Part shown: in pieces, positions 8,955 to 19,409 of the stretch | How positions within the stretch are numbered: the stretch's first letter is position 1 | How the letters are laid out: each line of letters starts with the position of its first letter | Assembly: GCF_015482775.1 (NCBI RefSeq) | Contig: NZ_CP058214.1 | Location: 930,001-994,000, forward strand | Length of the DNA: 64,000 nt | Source: Kaustia mangrovi | Lineage (GTDB): Bacteria; Pseudomonadota; Alphaproteobacteria; Rhizobiales; Im1 | Direction of reading: 5' to 3' | The notes under the pieces: generated by a model | Databases searched by the model: none | The model's input: only the letters and a program-made list of their open reading frames with translations | Told to the model about the DNA's origin: nothing | Program-made: the position numbers and the translations under genes

Positions 8955-9932
8955 ATGTTCGGCCACAGCCTGCTGCGCACGCCCGTCATCGCCGCAGCCG
9001 CCACGATCGTGGCGGCACTCAGCGCGCTCGCGCCCGCAACGGCGGAAACGCGGGTCACCTACAAGTCGGCCAAGTCCACCTCGTCCTACTACCAGATGGC
9101 CGTCCAGCTCGCCGAGGCCATGAAGGCCGGCACCGATGGCGGTATCATCCTGACCGTGGAGGAGAGCCAGGGCTCGGTCCAGAACGTGAAGGAGGCCGCG
9201 CGGCGCGGCGGCAACTACGTCTTCACCACGCCGCCCGGCCTCATCAAGCTCGCCACGGCCGGCAAGAAGATGTTCGAGGGCGACGACAAGGCGGCCTATG
9301 AGGGCCTGCGCTCGCTCTTTCCCATCCCCTATCTCACCATGCATTTCGTGGTGCGCGCCGATACCGGCATCACCGGGTTCGACGGGCTCGCCGGCCACAA
9401 GTTCCTGATCGGCAAGGGCAGCTTCGGCGCCCGCGAGGCGGAGAAATACCTGAAGCTGTTCGGCATCGCCGAGGCGGTGGATCTTGTCGACGTGGAGCTG
9501 AACGCTGCGGTGCCCGCCCTGCAGAACCACCAGATCGACGGCTTCGCCACCGCCGGCTCCTATCCCGCGCCGAACGTTCTGGAGGCGGCCGCCAGCGTGC
9601 CGGTGACCCTTATCGGCCTGACCGACGAACAGGTGAAGGAGACCGGACGCGACCGCCTCGTGATCCCCGCCGGCACCTATCCCGGCGTCGACGAGCCCGT
9701 GACCACGACGACCCTTCCCGTCGGCGCCTACACCACCGCCGCCATGGACGAGGAGACCGCCTACACGCTCACCAAGACCTTCTGGGAGAGCAAGGCGAAG
9801 ATGGAGAAGGCCCATCCCTGGTGGGCGGGCGTGACGGCGAAGGGGCTCGAAACGCTCGCCGCCCCGATCCATCCCGGCGCGGCGCGCTACTACAAGGAAG
9901 CCGGCATCGCCGTGCCGGACGGCCCGAAGTAA
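8955..9932 (+). CDS. TAXI-family TRAP transporter solute-binding protein
   Basis: 325 aa periplasmic receptor. The start at 8955 is set by AGGAGGA 4 bases upstream and by a Sec signal peptide directly following (residues 1-30, cleavage near ATAE). The mature part has the TAXI pattern: TYKSAKSTSSYYQMAVQLA, a NVKEAARRG segment, FVVRADTGITGFDGLAGHKFLIG, and the late WWAGV...HPGAARYYKEAGI. It would capture a small organic acid and deliver it to the adjacent fused permease in a secondary, ion-driven uptake system. The substrate is unknown; TAXI proteins include glutamate and other dicarboxylate binders. Confidence 0.9.
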   Translation: MFGHSLLRTPVIAAAATIVAALSALAPATAETRVTYKSAKSTSSYYQMAVQLAEAMKAGTDGGIILTVEESQGSVQNVKEAARRGGNYVFTTPPGLIKLATAGKKMFEGDDKAAYEGLRSLFPIPYLTMHFVVRADTGITGFDGLAGHKFLIGKGSFGAREAEKYLKLFGIAEAVDLVDVELNAAVPALQNHQIDGFATAGSYPAPNVLEAAASVPVTLIGLTDEQVKETGRDRLVIPAGTYPGVDEPVTTTTLPVGAYTTAAMDEETAYTLTKTFWESKAKMEKAHPWWAGVTAKGLETLAAPIHPGAARYYKEAGIAVPDGPK

Positions 9933-9947
9933 TCGGGCCGAACCGCC

Positions 9948-9968
9948 CCCTCCCCTTGACGGGGAGGG
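9948..9968 (+). repeat. Short G/C hairpin, intergenic palindrome
   Basis: CCCTCCCC-TTGAC-GGGGAGGG, 8-bp stem, in the gap between the TAXI receptor and the permease. This motif type is a common dispersed intergenic palindrome in alphaproteobacteria. No U tract follows. Confidence 0.5.
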
Positions 9969-10154
9969 CCGGGCGGGGGCGAATGCCGCTCGCGCCGGCG
10001 CCGGCCGCATCCCCCCTTCCCGTCAGCACAGCCCCTCCCCGCCCATGCCCCTTCGCAGAACACAGGCCCGCGCCTCACGCCAGCGACCGCGATCGTCGCC
10101 GCCGTCGCGGCCGCGTCCGTCGCCTATCACCTCTGGCTCGTCTTTACCGGGCTC

Positions 10155-11858
10155 ATGCCCAACCTGATCAGCCGGCCCGTCCACCTCGCCTTCGCGCTGC
10201 CCTTCGTGTTCCTGTTCGCCGGCGAACAGCGGGCCATGCCGCGCCTCAGCGGCTATGCCTTCTTCGCCATCGGCCTCGTCGGCTGCCTGTGGATCGCGCT
10301 CAACCGGGACATGCTTGTCGACCAGTATGGCGCGCTGGAGGGCTGGTGGCAGCGCGCGGTGGCCATCGGGCTGATCGTGACCGTGCTGGAGATGGCCCGG
10401 CGCGCCATCAAGCTCGCCCTGCCCGCGGTCGCCGTCGCCGCCCTCGCCTACGGGCTCCTCGGCCAGTATCTGCCGGGCGAGCTCGGCCATCCCGGCATGC
10501 CCGTGGACAGCTTCCTCGGCACGCTCACCATCGCAGAGGGCGGCCTGTGGGGGCCGCTCGCCGGGGTGTCGGTGAATGTCGTGGCCGTCTTCGTCATCCT
10601 CGGCGCTGTCATGAGCGCCGGCGAGGGGGGCGAGGCTTTCATGACGCTCGCCCAACGCCTTGCCGGGCGGCTCAAGGCGGGCGCGGCCAAGGTCTCCATC
10701 CTCGCCTCCGCCTTCTTCGGCTCGATCTCGGGCTCGGCCTCCGCCAATGTCGCCTCCACGGGCGCGGTCACGCTGCCCGCAATGCGCCGGCTCGGCTATC
10801 CGGCGAGCTTTGCCGCCGCCGTCGAGGCGACGGCGTCGACGGGCGGCCAGATCATGCCGCCGCTCATGGGCGCCGGCGCCTTCGTGATGGCGGAGCTCTT
10901 GGGCCGGCCCTATGCGGATATCGTCACCGCCGCCATTCTGCCCGCCCTGCTGTTCTTCTTCGCGGTGTGGATCGCGGTGGACCGCTTCGCCGCGCGCTAC
11001 GGGCTCAAGGCCATGTCGCGCGACGACATTCCGGCGGTTCGGCGCGTCCTGCGCCTTGCGCCCTTCTTCCTCGTGCCCTTCGGGCTCCTGCTGTTCGTGC
11101 TGTTCGCCATGGGGCGCACCGCGCAGTTCGCCGCGGCCATCGCCATCTTCGCCTCCGGCGCGCTGCTGGTGACGGACGCCCGCTACAGGCCGTCGCTGAG
11201 GCGCTGGGCGTCCCGGCTGCACGAGGCCGTCGTCACCGCGGCCGGGCAGATCGCCGTGATCGCCTCCATCATCCTGTGCGCCAGCCTGGTGATCGGCGTG
11301 CTCAACCTCACCGGCCTCGGCATCAAGATCACGTCGCTGATCATCTCCCTGTCGGGCGGCGAGCTGTGGGCAGCGCTGCTGCTGACCGCGCTCGCCTGCC
11401 TCGTTCTGGGCATGGAGGTGCCGACGACGGCGGCCTATGTGATCTGCGTGTCGGTCGCCGGCCCGGCGCTCCAGGAGCTCGGCCTGCCGCCGCTCCTCGC
11501 CCATCTCTTCGTGTTCTGGTATGCGCTGCTGTCGACCATCACGCCGCCGGTCTGCGGCACGGTCTTCATCGCCGCCGGCATGACGGGCGCGCCGTGGATG
11601 AGCGTGGCCGGCCACGCCATGCGGCTCGGCCTCGGTCTCTATCTCGTGCCGCTCGCGCTGGTCGTCGAGCCGGCGCTGATCGCGCCGGCCGCCATGCCGG
11701 CTGCCGCATTCGCCGCCGCCGCCAAGACCGCGCTGGCCCTGTGGCTCGTCTCGCGCGGCGTCATCGCGGCCGACCGTCCCTGGATCGAGCGGGCCGCCGC
11801 CACGGCGGCGGGCCTCGCCATCCTCTTCGTGCCGCTCAGCCCCTATCTTGCCGGTTAG
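10155..11858 (+). CDS. TRAP transporter fused permease (4TM-12TM), N-terminus uncertain
   Basis: 567 aa from the first in-frame ATG; a polytopic membrane protein fusing the small (DctQ-like) and large (DctM-like) TRAP permease parts. DctM hallmarks are visible: GSISGSASANVASTG, EATASTGGQIMPPLMGAGAF, and the second repeat with LGMEVPTTAAYV and STITPPVCGTVFIAAGM. It partners with the TAXI receptor upstream. The frame stays open upstream of the ATG and encodes a hydrophobic stretch (TAIVAAVAAASVAYHLWLVFTGL) that would make the expected first helix but has no start codon; an ATG at 10045 in another frame joins it if one base is missing in the C4 run at 10048-10051. The true protein is probably about 604 aa. 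Confidence 0.85.
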   Translation: MPNLISRPVHLAFALPFVFLFAGEQRAMPRLSGYAFFAIGLVGCLWIALNRDMLVDQYGALEGWWQRAVAIGLIVTVLEMARRAIKLALPAVAVAALAYGLLGQYLPGELGHPGMPVDSFLGTLTIAEGGLWGPLAGVSVNVVAVFVILGAVMSAGEGGEAFMTLAQRLAGRLKAGAAKVSILASAFFGSISGSASANVASTGAVTLPAMRRLGYPASFAAAVEATASTGGQIMPPLMGAGAFVMAELLGRPYADIVTAAILPALLFFFAVWIAVDRFAARYGLKAMSRDDIPAVRRVLRLAPFFLVPFGLLLFVLFAMGRTAQFAAAIAIFASGALLVTDARYRPSLRRWASRLHEAVVTAAGQIAVIASIILCASLVIGVLNLTGLGIKITSLIISLSGGELWAALLLTALACLVLGMEVPTTAAYVICVSVAGPALQELGLPPLLAHLFVFWYALLSTITPPVCGTVFIAAGMTGAPWMSVAGHAMRLGLGLYLVPLALVVEPALIAPAAMPAAAFAAAAKTALALWLVSRGVIAADRPWIERAAATAAGLAILFVPLSPYLAG

Positions 11859-11861
11859 GTG

Positions 11862-12374
11862 TCAGCTCCAGCCGACGCAATAGGGCTCGGGCGCCATGTC
11901 GCTCGGCGTTCCCGCACGGTCCGGCGGCGGGAAGGACGACTTGAAGGTGAAGGCGGTCGCCGTCGGCCCGTGGGCATTGAGATGCTCCAGCCGGGCAAGC
12001 CCCTCCTCCACCGTCGGGCGATGGCCGGCCGGCACCCACCAGAGCACCTGATAGACCTTCACGGGCCGCTCGAACCATTCGCGCCGGCGCACCATCACCG
12101 CGCGATGGTCCGACCGGTAGACGAAATCGAACAGCGCGGCGGTGCTTTCCCACACCGACATGTTCACGATGAAGCGCGGATCGTCGCCCACCTGGATATC
12201 GGTGGCGTTGCCCTCCTCCGTCTGGAGGCGCCAGACGAAGCCGGCGCTCGCCTCCGCCAGGGCATTGACCTCGTCGAGCCGCGAGACGAACCCCGCCATG
12301 CCGGGATCGTCCAGCGGATAGAGTGCGGTCGCCACATTCATCTGCGCGATATGCCAGTCCTTTGCGGGTTCCAT
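11862..12374 (-). CDS. DUF3291 domain-containing protein
   Basis: 170 aa, cytoplasmic. The ATG at 12374 is preferred over one 18 bases upstream because GGAGAGG sits about 5 bases before it. The protein matches DUF3291, a dimeric alpha/beta-barrel-like fold related to antibiotic-biosynthesis monooxygenases: WHIAQMNVATALYPLDDPGMAGFV at the start, then VNMSVWESTAALFDFVYRSDHRAVM and VKVYQVLWWVPAGHRPTVEEGLARL. No biochemical role is established for the family. It ends 3 bases after the TRAP permease stop, convergently, and lies downstream of the DUF853 gene in the same direction (25-base gap), so the two may be cotranscribed. Confidence 0.85.
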   Translation of the reverse strand: MEPAKDWHIAQMNVATALYPLDDPGMAGFVSRLDEVNALAEASAGFVWRLQTEEGNATDIQVGDDPRFIVNMSVWESTAALFDFVYRSDHRAVMVRRREWFERPVKVYQVLWWVPAGHRPTVEEGLARLEHLNAHGPTATAFTFKSSFPPPDRAGTPSDMAPEPYCVGWS

Positions 12375-12399
12375 ATCCCCTCTCCGTGCCATTCCGTTC

Positions 12400-13887
12400 C
12401 TATCTGAAAGTGCGCTTCAGGCTGCCCAGAACCCCGCGCACGAGCGCCTGCCCGATCTGCCGGCCGACGGTGGAGGCGAGGTTCTTCACCAGCCTCTCCG
12501 TCGCCGTCTCGCGCTGCCGGCCGGAGGACCGGCTTGGGGAGCTCGGCGCCGCACTGGCCTCCGCCGCCTTCGCCTCGGCGGCCTTGGCGGCGGCCTCCGC
12601 CTTCTCCTGCGCCCGTTGCCCCAAAATCTCGTAGGCGGACTCCTTGTCGATCGGCTCGTCATAGAGGCCGAAGACCGGACTGTTCGCGACGACCGTCCGG
12701 CGCTCGTCGGGCGTCACCGGGCCGATCCGCGAGGATGGCGGGCGGATGAGCGTGCGCTGGACCATGGTCGGCACGCCCTTGTTCTCCAGCACCGAGACGA
12801 GCGCCTCGCCGACGCCCAGCTCGGTGATCGCCGTCTCCGTGTCGAGATCCGGGTTCTGGCGGAAGGTCTGCGCCGCCGCCCGCACCGCCTTCTGGTCGCG
12901 CGGCGTGAAGGCGCGCAGCGCGTGCTGCACCCGGTTGCCGAGCTGGGAGAGCACGGCGTCGGGCACGTCGAGCGGGTTCTGGGTGACGAAATAGACGCCG
13001 ACGCCCTTGGAGCGGATGAGCCGGACGACCTGTTCCACCTTGTCGACCAGGGCCTTGGGCGCGTCGTCGAACAGGAGATGGGCCTCGTCGAAGAAGAAGA
13101 CCAGCTTCGGCTTGTCCGGATCGCCGACCTCCGGCAGCTCCTCGAAGAGCTCCGACAGGAGCCACAGCAGGAAGGTCGCGTAGAGCGCCGGCGACTGCAT
13201 GAGCTCGTCGGCGGCCAGCACGCTGATATAGCCGCGCCCGTCCTGCGTCGTGCGCATCAGATCCTTGATGTCTAGCGCCGGCTCGCCGAAGAAAGCCTCC
13301 CCGCCCTGCTGCTCGATCACCAGGAGGCGGCGCTGGATGGCGCCGATGCTGGCGGAGCTGACATTGCCGTATTCCGTCGTCAGCTCCTTGGCGCGGTCGG
13401 CGACATGGGCGAGCAGCGCGCGCAGGTCCTTCATGTCGAGCAGGGCGAGCCCCTCCTCGTCGGCGATGCGGAAGGCGATGTTGAGCGCGCCTTCCTGCGC
13501 GTCGGTCAGGTTCATCAGCCGCGACAGGAGCAGCGGCCCCATCTCCGAGACCGTGGCGCGGATCGGGTGACCCTGCTTGCCGAACAGGTCCCAGAAGATG
13601 ACGGGAAAGGCGTCGAAGCCGTAATCGTCGAGCCCCACCTGTTCTGCGCGCTTGACGAGGAAATCCTTCGGCTCGCCCGTCATCGCGATGCCGGAAAGGT
13701 CGCCCTTCACATCGGCCGCGAAGACAGGAACGCCCGCGGCGGAGAAGCCTTCCGCGAGGATCTGCAGCGTGACCGTCTTGCCCGTTCCCGTCGCGCCCGT
13801 GACCAGCCCGTGCCGGTTGGCGAGCTTGAGGTAGAGCTCCTCCGGCTTCACGCTCTTGCCAATGAAAACTGTATCCTCGCCTGTCAT
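12400..13887 (-). CDS. DUF853 family HerA-like ATPase
   Basis: 495 aa P-loop ATPase of the HerA/FtsK superfamily (COG0433, DUF853). Start at 13887 gives [12 protein letters not shown], the normal beginning, with GGAG upstream. Walker A is GATGTGKT near residue 34, Walker B is [13 protein letters not shown], and the sensor/arginine-finger region includes [19 protein letters not shown] and [16 protein letters not shown] charged Ala/Glu-rich linker ([18 protein letters not shown]) precedes a conserved C-terminal helix [18 protein letters not shown]. Members are suspected DNA-translocating or membrane-associated motors, but no defined function is known. It is divergent from the small gene at 14072. 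Confidence 0.9.
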   Translation of the reverse strand: MTGEDTVFIGKSVKPEELYLKLANRHGLVTGATGTGKTVTLQILAEGFSAAGVPVFAADVKGDLSGIAMTGEPKDFLVKRAEQVGLDDYGFDAFPVIFWDLFGKQGHPIRATVSEMGPLLLSRLMNLTDAQEGALNIAFRIADEEGLALLDMKDLRALLAHVADRAKELTTEYGNVSSASIGAIQRRLLVIEQQGGEAFFGEPALDIKDLMRTTQDGRGYISVLAADELMQSPALYATFLLWLLSELFEELPEVGDPDKPKLVFFFDEAHLLFDDAPKALVDKVEQVVRLIRSKGVGVYFVTQNPLDVPDAVLSQLGNRVQHALRAFTPRDQKAVRAAAQTFRQNPDLDTETAITELGVGEALVSVLENKGVPTMVQRTLIRPPSSRIGPVTPDERRTVVANSPVFGLYDEPIDKESAYEILGQRAQEKAEAAAKAAEAKAAEASAAPSSPSRSSGRQRETATERLVKNLASTVGRQIGQALVRGVLGSLKRTFR

Positions 13888-14071
13888 CGCGATATGTCTC
13901 CAGAAAGGCCTCGTCGGGGGATGCCGGGGCGCTCGGCCGGGAGGGCAATGTCCGGCCACGCAATCTGCTATAAAACCCCGGCCCGCGCAAATCGCCAAGC
14001 CCCGCGCGGACGCCGGTCCGGCGGGGCTCTCGAGCAGGACAGACTTGAAGGACAGACTGAAGGAGCAATGA

Positions 14072-14455
14072 ATGCAGGACCTCATCGACCGGGTCGCCAC
14101 GAAACTCGGCATTGACGGCGCCACCGCGCAGAAGGCGGTCGGCATCGTCCTCTCGCTTGTGCGCCAGAACGGCGACCGCGCGAAGGTGGACGAGCTCTTC
14201 GCCATGCTGCCCGGGGCCGACGACCTCGCCCGGTCCCATGGCGACAAGCCGGCCGGCGGCCTGTTCGGCGCTCTGGCCGGCGCCATCGGGTCCGGGCCCA
14301 TGATGGCGCTCGCCAAGCTCCAGCAGGCCGGCCTCGACACCGAGCAGAGCAAGACCCTCGGCAAGGAGGTGCTCGCCTATGCCAGGGAGCGCGGCGACGA
14401 GCGGCTGGTGAAGGACATCGCCGGCTCGATTCCCGGCCTGTCGGACTATGTGTGA
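14072..14455 (+). CDS. Small conserved helical protein (DUF2267/DUF2780-like)
   Basis: 127 aa. AAGGAG 6 bases before the ATG at 14072 fixes the start (another ATG four bases earlier is out of frame). The N-terminal [30 protein letters not shown] and following [13 protein letters not shown] resemble small all-helical DUF2267/DUF2780 proteins; a Gly/Ala-rich hydrophobic loop ([20 protein letters not shown]) is central. A TATAAAA box at about 13970 may drive it. Function unknown; family naming is tentative. Confidence 0.7.
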   Translation: MQDLIDRVATKLGIDGATAQKAVGIVLSLVRQNGDRAKVDELFAMLPGADDLARSHGDKPAGGLFGALAGAIGSGPMMALAKLQQAGLDTEQSKTLGKEVLAYARERGDERLVKDIAGSIPGLSDYV

Positions 14456-14571
14456 AGGCCCGGACGGGCGGAAGGGCTTGAGTTTCCGCTCAAGCTCCGG
14501 TTTAGTTGTCCGGCTTTGGCGCTTTTCCGGCGTTGAGGGGAAGGGGAAAGCGTTAAGGGGGGAACCGCACG

Positions 14572-14970
14572 ATGAGTTACTCAATCGCCCGGATCGAGGG
14601 GATCGGGCCGAGCTATGCCCGGTTGCTCAAGGGTCTGGGCATCCACACGACCAACGGCCTTCTGGAGCGCTGTGCGGACCGGAAAGGCCGGCGCGCGCTG
14701 TCGGAAGAGACGGGCCTGTCGGAAACCGTCATCCAGAAATGGACCAACATGGCCGATCTCATGCGCATCCACGGGATCGGCGAGGAGTATTCGGAGCTCC
14801 TGGAGGCAGCCGGCGTCGATACGGTGAAGGAGCTCAGGCACCGCAACGCGCTCAATCTGGCCCTGGCCATGGCAGAGGCCAATATCGAGCGCCGGCTGGT
14901 GCGCCAGCCCCCGGGGAAAAGCGGGTCGCAAGCTGGATCGAGCAGGCCAAGACGCTTCCCCCCGTCATGA
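14572..14970 (+). CDS. DUF4332 helix-hairpin-helix protein, frameshifted near its C-terminus
   Basis: 132 aa as read. Two helix-hairpin-helix units are clear: IARIEGIGPSYARLLKGLGI and MRIHGIGEEYSELLEAAGVDTV, the DUF4332 pattern, suggesting non-sequence-specific nucleic-acid binding. The last ~20 residues as read (KSGSQAGSSRPRRFPPS) are atypical, whereas the alternative frame ending at 14978 encodes GEKRVASWIEQAKTLPPVMTH, the normal DUF4332 ending. Adding one G in the C5-G4-A4 run at 14908-14920 restores a 135-aa protein. A sequencing undercall or a recent mutation is likely. GGGGG precedes the ATG at modest distance. Confidence 0.85.
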   Translation: MSYSIARIEGIGPSYARLLKGLGIHTTNGLLERCADRKGRRALSEETGLSETVIQKWTNMADLMRIHGIGEEYSELLEAAGVDTVKELRHRNALNLALAMAEANIERRLVRQPPGKSGSQAGSSRPRRFPPS

Positions 14971-15093
14971 CGCATTGACGCGCGCCGCAACCCTTCTGCA
15001 CGAACCGCCATTCGGGTATAAGCGGAAAAGACAGCCGGAGCATCCGCCCGGACCGCTCCCCTGCGCCACAGATGCGAGAACGAGGTAGACGCG

Positions 15094-17064
15094 TTGGAAC
15101 TGGCCGGCGATTTCCCCCATGCCACCTATGAGGACTGGCTGAAGCGCGTCGAGGAGACGCTCAAAGGCGCCGATTTCGACAAGACGCTGACATCGCGGAC
15201 CTATGACGGTCTCGCCATCGCCCCGCTCTACAGCCGCGAGACGAGCCCCGTCGCGCCGGAATGGCCGGGCCTTGCCCCCTATACGCGCGGGGTCCACCCC
15301 GCACCGCAGGAGCCGCTGCCCTGGGCGGTCGCCCAGGCGCAGGCCCATCCCGATCCGGCCGAGGCCAACCGGGCCATCCGCGACGAACTCGCCAACGGCG
15401 TCACCGCCCTGGTGCTCAGGGTGGCCGAAACGGCCGGCGCCCCCGGCCTGCAGGTTTCCACCCGCGCCGACCTCGCCCGCGCCCTCGACGGCGTGGATCT
15501 CGCGCGCATACCGGTTCACCTCGACGCGGGAGCAAGGGCCGGCGAGGCCGCGGCCCTCCTTGCCGCCTTGTGGGAGGAGCGCGCCGTCGCACCGGCCGAC
15601 CGGGCCGGCAGCCTGGGCCTGGACCCGCTCGGAACACTGGCGGCGACGGGCACACTTCCCGGCGGGCTCGACCGCCATCTCGGCCTTCTCCGCGAGGCCC
15701 TCGGCGCCATGATCGACGAAGGCGCTCCCGTCTCGGTCGCCACCGTGGACACGCGCCCCTATCACGGCGCGGGCGCGTCGGAGGCGCAGGAACTCGCCGC
15801 CGCCCTTGCGACGGGCGTCGCCTATTTGCGCGCCGCCGATGCCGCGGGCCTCGACCTCGACGCGGTGGCCCGGCGGGTCCGCCTGGTGACGGTGGTGGAT
15901 GCCGACATCTTCCTGACCTGCGCCAAGCTGCGCGCCATGCGCCGCCTGTGGGCGCGCATCCTGGAGGCCTCGGGCATCGCCGCGGCGCCGGCGACCGTCG
16001 CGGCGGAGACCGCGAGCCGCATGCTCACGCGCTACGATCCCTGGGTGAACATGCTGCGCACCACAGCGGCGGCCTTCGCCGCCGGGATCGGCGGAGCGGA
16101 TGCGATCACGGTCGCCCCCTATACGGGCGCCATCGGCCTGCCCGACGGCTTCGCCCGACGCATCGCGCGCAACATCCAGCTCATCCTGCGCGAGGAATCC
16201 GGCCTCGGCCGCGTGGTCGACCCGGCCGGCGGCTCCTGGTATGTGGAACATCTCACCGACGCGCTCGCGGAAAAGGCCTGGGCGCTGTTCCAGGACATCG
16301 AGGCCGAGGGCGGCATGGCCAGGGCGCTCCTGTCGGGACGCATCCAGGAGCAGATCGCGGAAACCCGCGCCATGCGCCAGGGCGATCTCGCCCGCCGCAA
16401 GGCGGCCATCACCGGCGTGTCGACCTTCCCGAAGCTCGACGGAGAGCCCGCCCCGGTCCGCGAGGCGGCATCCCCGCAGGCTCCCGAGAGTGGCGACGTG
16501 GCCGAGGCATCGTCCTTCGCGGATCTGTGCGCCGGCGCCCGGGCCGGCAAGGCCGTCGCGCTTGCCACTGGCGGCGAGGCCGCCCGATGCGAGCCCCTGC
16601 CCGCCTGGCGCCTCGCGGAGGATTTCGAGGCCCTGCGCGACGCCGCCGAGGCCCGGCGGGCGGAAACCGGCGTCCAGCCATCCGTCTTTCTCGCCAATCT
16701 CGGCCGGCTCGCCGATTTCAACGTGCGGGCTACATGGTCGCGCAACCTGTTCGGGGCCGGCGGCCTCTCCGCCCCCGCCAATGACGGCTTCGCCGACGCG
16801 CAATCGGCAGCCGAGGCCTTTCGCGCCAGCGGCGCGGAGATCGCCGCGATCTGCTCGACCGATGCGATCTATGCCGATATGGCCGCCGAGACGGCCCGGG
16901 CCCTCAAGGCCGCCGGTGCGAAGCGCGTCTATCTGGCGGGCCGTCCCGGCGACGCGGCGGCCGCGCTTGAGGAGGCCGGCGTGGACGGGTTCGTCCATGA
17001 AGGCTGCGATGTGCTTGCCGTCCTGCGCGACGCCCACGAGGCGCTCGCGCTGACCGGCGCTTGA
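15094..17064 (+). CDS. mutA: Methylmalonyl-CoA mutase small (beta) subunit
   Basis: 656 aa, started from a TTG at 15094 behind GAGGTAG, since the only nearby ATG (15072) is out of frame. The barrel domain starts with the MutA pattern ([40 protein letters not shown]) and keeps [33 protein letters not shown]. The C-terminal domain (from ~500) has the B12-domain fold shape but lacks the DxHxxG cobalamin ligand, as is normal for this non-catalytic subunit, which stabilises the catalytic MutB in the heterodimer. It is 38 bases upstream of mutB and surely cotranscribed. Pathway: isomerisation of (R)-methylmalonyl-CoA to succinyl-CoA in propionate, Val, Ile and odd-chain catabolism. Confidence 0.94.
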   Translation: MELAGDFPHATYEDWLKRVEETLKGADFDKTLTSRTYDGLAIAPLYSRETSPVAPEWPGLAPYTRGVHPAPQEPLPWAVAQAQAHPDPAEANRAIRDELANGVTALVLRVAETAGAPGLQVSTRADLARALDGVDLARIPVHLDAGARAGEAAALLAALWEERAVAPADRAGSLGLDPLGTLAATGTLPGGLDRHLGLLREALGAMIDEGAPVSVATVDTRPYHGAGASEAQELAAALATGVAYLRAADAAGLDLDAVARRVRLVTVVDADIFLTCAKLRAMRRLWARILEASGIAAAPATVAAETASRMLTRYDPWVNMLRTTAAAFAAGIGGADAITVAPYTGAIGLPDGFARRIARNIQLILREESGLGRVVDPAGGSWYVEHLTDALAEKAWALFQDIEAEGGMARALLSGRIQEQIAETRAMRQGDLARRKAAITGVSTFPKLDGEPAPVREAASPQAPESGDVAEASSFADLCAGARAGKAVALATGGEAARCEPLPAWRLAEDFEALRDAAEARRAETGVQPSVFLANLGRLADFNVRATWSRNLFGAGGLSAPANDGFADAQSAAEAFRASGAEIAAICSTDAIYADMAAETARALKAAGAKRVYLAGRPGDAAAALEEAGVDGFVHEGCDVLAVLRDAHEALALTGA

Positions 17065-17102
17065 CGCCATGGCCCGTCGGCTGTGCTAGACTTGGGGTCG
17101 CC

Positions 17103-19268
17103 ATGACACGGATACCGGATTTCACGACAGTCGCCCTGGCCGCCGGCAGCGCCGGCGGGACGGCCGCGCCCCCGCATGAGGCCAAGGACTGGCAGACCCC
17201 GGAGGAGATCGCCGTCAGGCCGGCCTATGGCGCGGACGATGTGGAGGGGCTCGACTTCCTCGACACATGGCCCGGCATCGCGCCGTTCCTGCGCGGCCCC
17301 TACCCGACCATGTATCTGACCAGGCCCTGGACCATCCGCCAGTATGCCGGCTTCTCCACGGCGGAGGATTCCAACGCCTTCTACCGGCGCAACCTCGCGG
17401 CCGGCCAGAAGGGCCTGTCCATCGCCTTCGACCTCGCCACCCATCGCGGCTACGATTCCGACCATCCCCGCGTCGGCGGCGATGTCGGCATGGCGGGCGT
17501 GGCGATCGACTCCATTCTCGACATGCGCACGCTGTTCGACGGCATCCCGCTCGACAGGATGAGCGTGTCGATGACCATGAACGGCGCGGTGCTGCCCGTC
17601 ATGGCGCTCTATATCGTGGCGGCGGAGGAACAGGGCGTTCCGCCGGAGAAGCTCGCCGGGACCATCCAGAACGACATCCTCAAGGAGTTCATGGTCCGCA
17701 ACACCTATATCTATCCGCCCGAGCCCTCCATGCGGATCATCTCCGACATCTTCGCCTACACGTCGGAGAACATGCCGAAGTTCAACTCCATCTCGATTTC
17801 CGGCTACCACATGCAGGAGGCCGGCGCGACGGCGGATCTGGAGCTTGCCTACACGCTCGCCGACGGCCTCGACTATGTGCGCGCAGGGCGCGATGCGGGC
17901 CTCGATGTCGACCGCTTCGCCCCGCGCCTCTCCTTCTTCTGGGCCATCGGCATGAACTTCTTCATGGAGGTCGCCAAGATGCGGGCCGCGCGCCTGATCT
18001 GGGCGAAGCTCATGAAGCGCTTCGAGCCGGCCAACGAGCGCTCGCTCTCGCTGCGCACCCATTGCCAGACGTCGGGCTGGTCGCTCACCGCCCAGGACGT
18101 CTTCAACAATGTGACGCGCACCTGCATCGAGGCGCTTGCGGCGACCCACGGCCACACCCAGTCGCTCCACACCAACGCGCTCGACGAGGCGCTGGCCCTT
18201 CCCACCGATTTCTCCGCGCGGATCGCGCGCAACACCCAGCTCTTCATCCAGCAGGAGACCGGCACCTGCCGCGTCATCGACCCGTGGGGCGGCAGCTATT
18301 ATGTGGAGCGGCTGACCAACGATCTCGCCGAGCGCGCCTGGGCCCATATCGAGGAGGTCGAAGAGCTCGGCGGCATGGCCAGGGCCATCGAGGCGGGCGT
18401 GCCGAAGATGCGTATCGAGGAGGCCGCGGCACGCACGCAGGCGCGCATCGATTCCGGCCGGCAGACCGTTGTCGGCGTGAACCGCTATCGCGTCGCCGAG
18501 GATGCCGAGATCGAGATCCTCAAGGTCGACAATTCCGCGGTGCGCACCCGCCAGATCGAGAAGCTCCAGCGCCTGCGCGCCGAGCGCGACGAGGATGAGA
18601 CGCGTGCGAGGCTCGCCGCCCTGACGGCGGTCGCGGAGACCGGCGAAGGCAATCTCCTTGCCGCCGCCGTCGACGCGGCACGCGCCAAGGCGACGGTTGG
18701 CGAGATATCGGACGCGATGGAAAAGGTCTTCGGACGCCACGTCGCCGAGATCCGCGCCGTCCAGGGCGTCTACCGCAAGGAGGCACAGACCATGTCCGAC
18801 GCCGTCGACAAGGCCCGCGCCCGGGTCGACGCCTTTGCGGAGGCCGACGGGCGCCGCCCGCGCATCCTGGTCGCCAAGGTGGGCCAGGACGGCCATGACC
18901 GCGGCCAGAAGGTGATCGCGTCGGCCTTCGCCGATCTGGGCTTCGACGTCGATATCGGCCCGCTCTTCGCGACGCCGGAGGAGGTCGCGCGCCAGGCGGT
19001 GGAGAACGACGTCCACATTGTCGGCATCTCCTCGCTCGCCGGCGGCCATCTCACGCTCGTGCCGGAGCTTCGCGCCGCGCTGGAGCGCGAGGGGCGCGAC
19101 GACATCATGATCGTCGTGGGCGGCGTCGTCCCGCCGCAGGATTTCGAGACGCTGAAACAGGCGGGCGCCGCGGCCATCTTCCCTCCGGGCACGGTGATCG
19201 CCGATGCCGCCGTCGGCCTGATCGAGTCGCTGTCCTCGCGGCTCGGCTATCATCAGGCTGCGGAATAG
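17103..19268 (+). CDS. mutB: Methylmalonyl-CoA mutase large (alpha) catalytic subunit
   Basis: 721 aa from the ATG at 17103. The adenosylcobalamin-dependent catalytic subunit: barrel motifs [44 protein letters not shown] (spread over residues ~80-125), [14 protein letters not shown] with the catalytic His, and [17 protein letters not shown]. The C-terminal cobalamin-binding domain has [16 protein letters not shown], with the lower-axial His in DGHDRG, and the later [14 protein letters not shown]. All expected residues are intact. Forms the heterodimer with MutA encoded immediately upstream; the GTPase chaperone MeaB follows one gene later. Confidence 0.97.
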   Translation: MTRIPDFTTVALAAGSAGGTAAPPHEAKDWQTPEEIAVRPAYGADDVEGLDFLDTWPGIAPFLRGPYPTMYLTRPWTIRQYAGFSTAEDSNAFYRRNLAAGQKGLSIAFDLATHRGYDSDHPRVGGDVGMAGVAIDSILDMRTLFDGIPLDRMSVSMTMNGAVLPVMALYIVAAEEQGVPPEKLAGTIQNDILKEFMVRNTYIYPPEPSMRIISDIFAYTSENMPKFNSISISGYHMQEAGATADLELAYTLADGLDYVRAGRDAGLDVDRFAPRLSFFWAIGMNFFMEVAKMRAARLIWAKLMKRFEPANERSLSLRTHCQTSGWSLTAQDVFNNVTRTCIEALAATHGHTQSLHTNALDEALALPTDFSARIARNTQLFIQQETGTCRVIDPWGGSYYVERLTNDLAERAWAHIEEVEELGGMARAIEAGVPKMRIEEAAARTQARIDSGRQTVVGVNRYRVAEDAEIEILKVDNSAVRTRQIEKLQRLRAERDEDETRARLAALTAVAETGEGNLLAAAVDAARAKATVGEISDAMEKVFGRHVAEIRAVQGVYRKEAQTMSDAVDKARARVDAFAEADGRRPRILVAKVGQDGHDRGQKVIASAFADLGFDVDIGPLFATPEEVARQAVENDVHIVGISSLAGGHLTLVPELRAALEREGRDDIMIVVGGVVPPQDFETLKQAGAAAIFPPGTVIADAAVGLIESLSSRLGYHQAAE

Positions 19269-19409
19269 ACGCCGCCGGCAGACGGTCACAAGACGGCCAT
19301 ACGGGGCGGGTCTGCTGGGACAAGGATTCGGCTAGGCGCCTCAGGGGAACGATAAGGGCGCCGGGGACCGAAATTGTCAGGCCTAGTCGGGGAAGAGGCC
19401 CTATTGCTC

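Noticed and set aside
15094-17064. mutA as a decayed mutase because it lacks the B12-binding DxHxxG motif
   Set aside because: The beta subunit of heterodimeric methylmalonyl-CoA mutase normally lacks this motif; the reading frame and length are intact.
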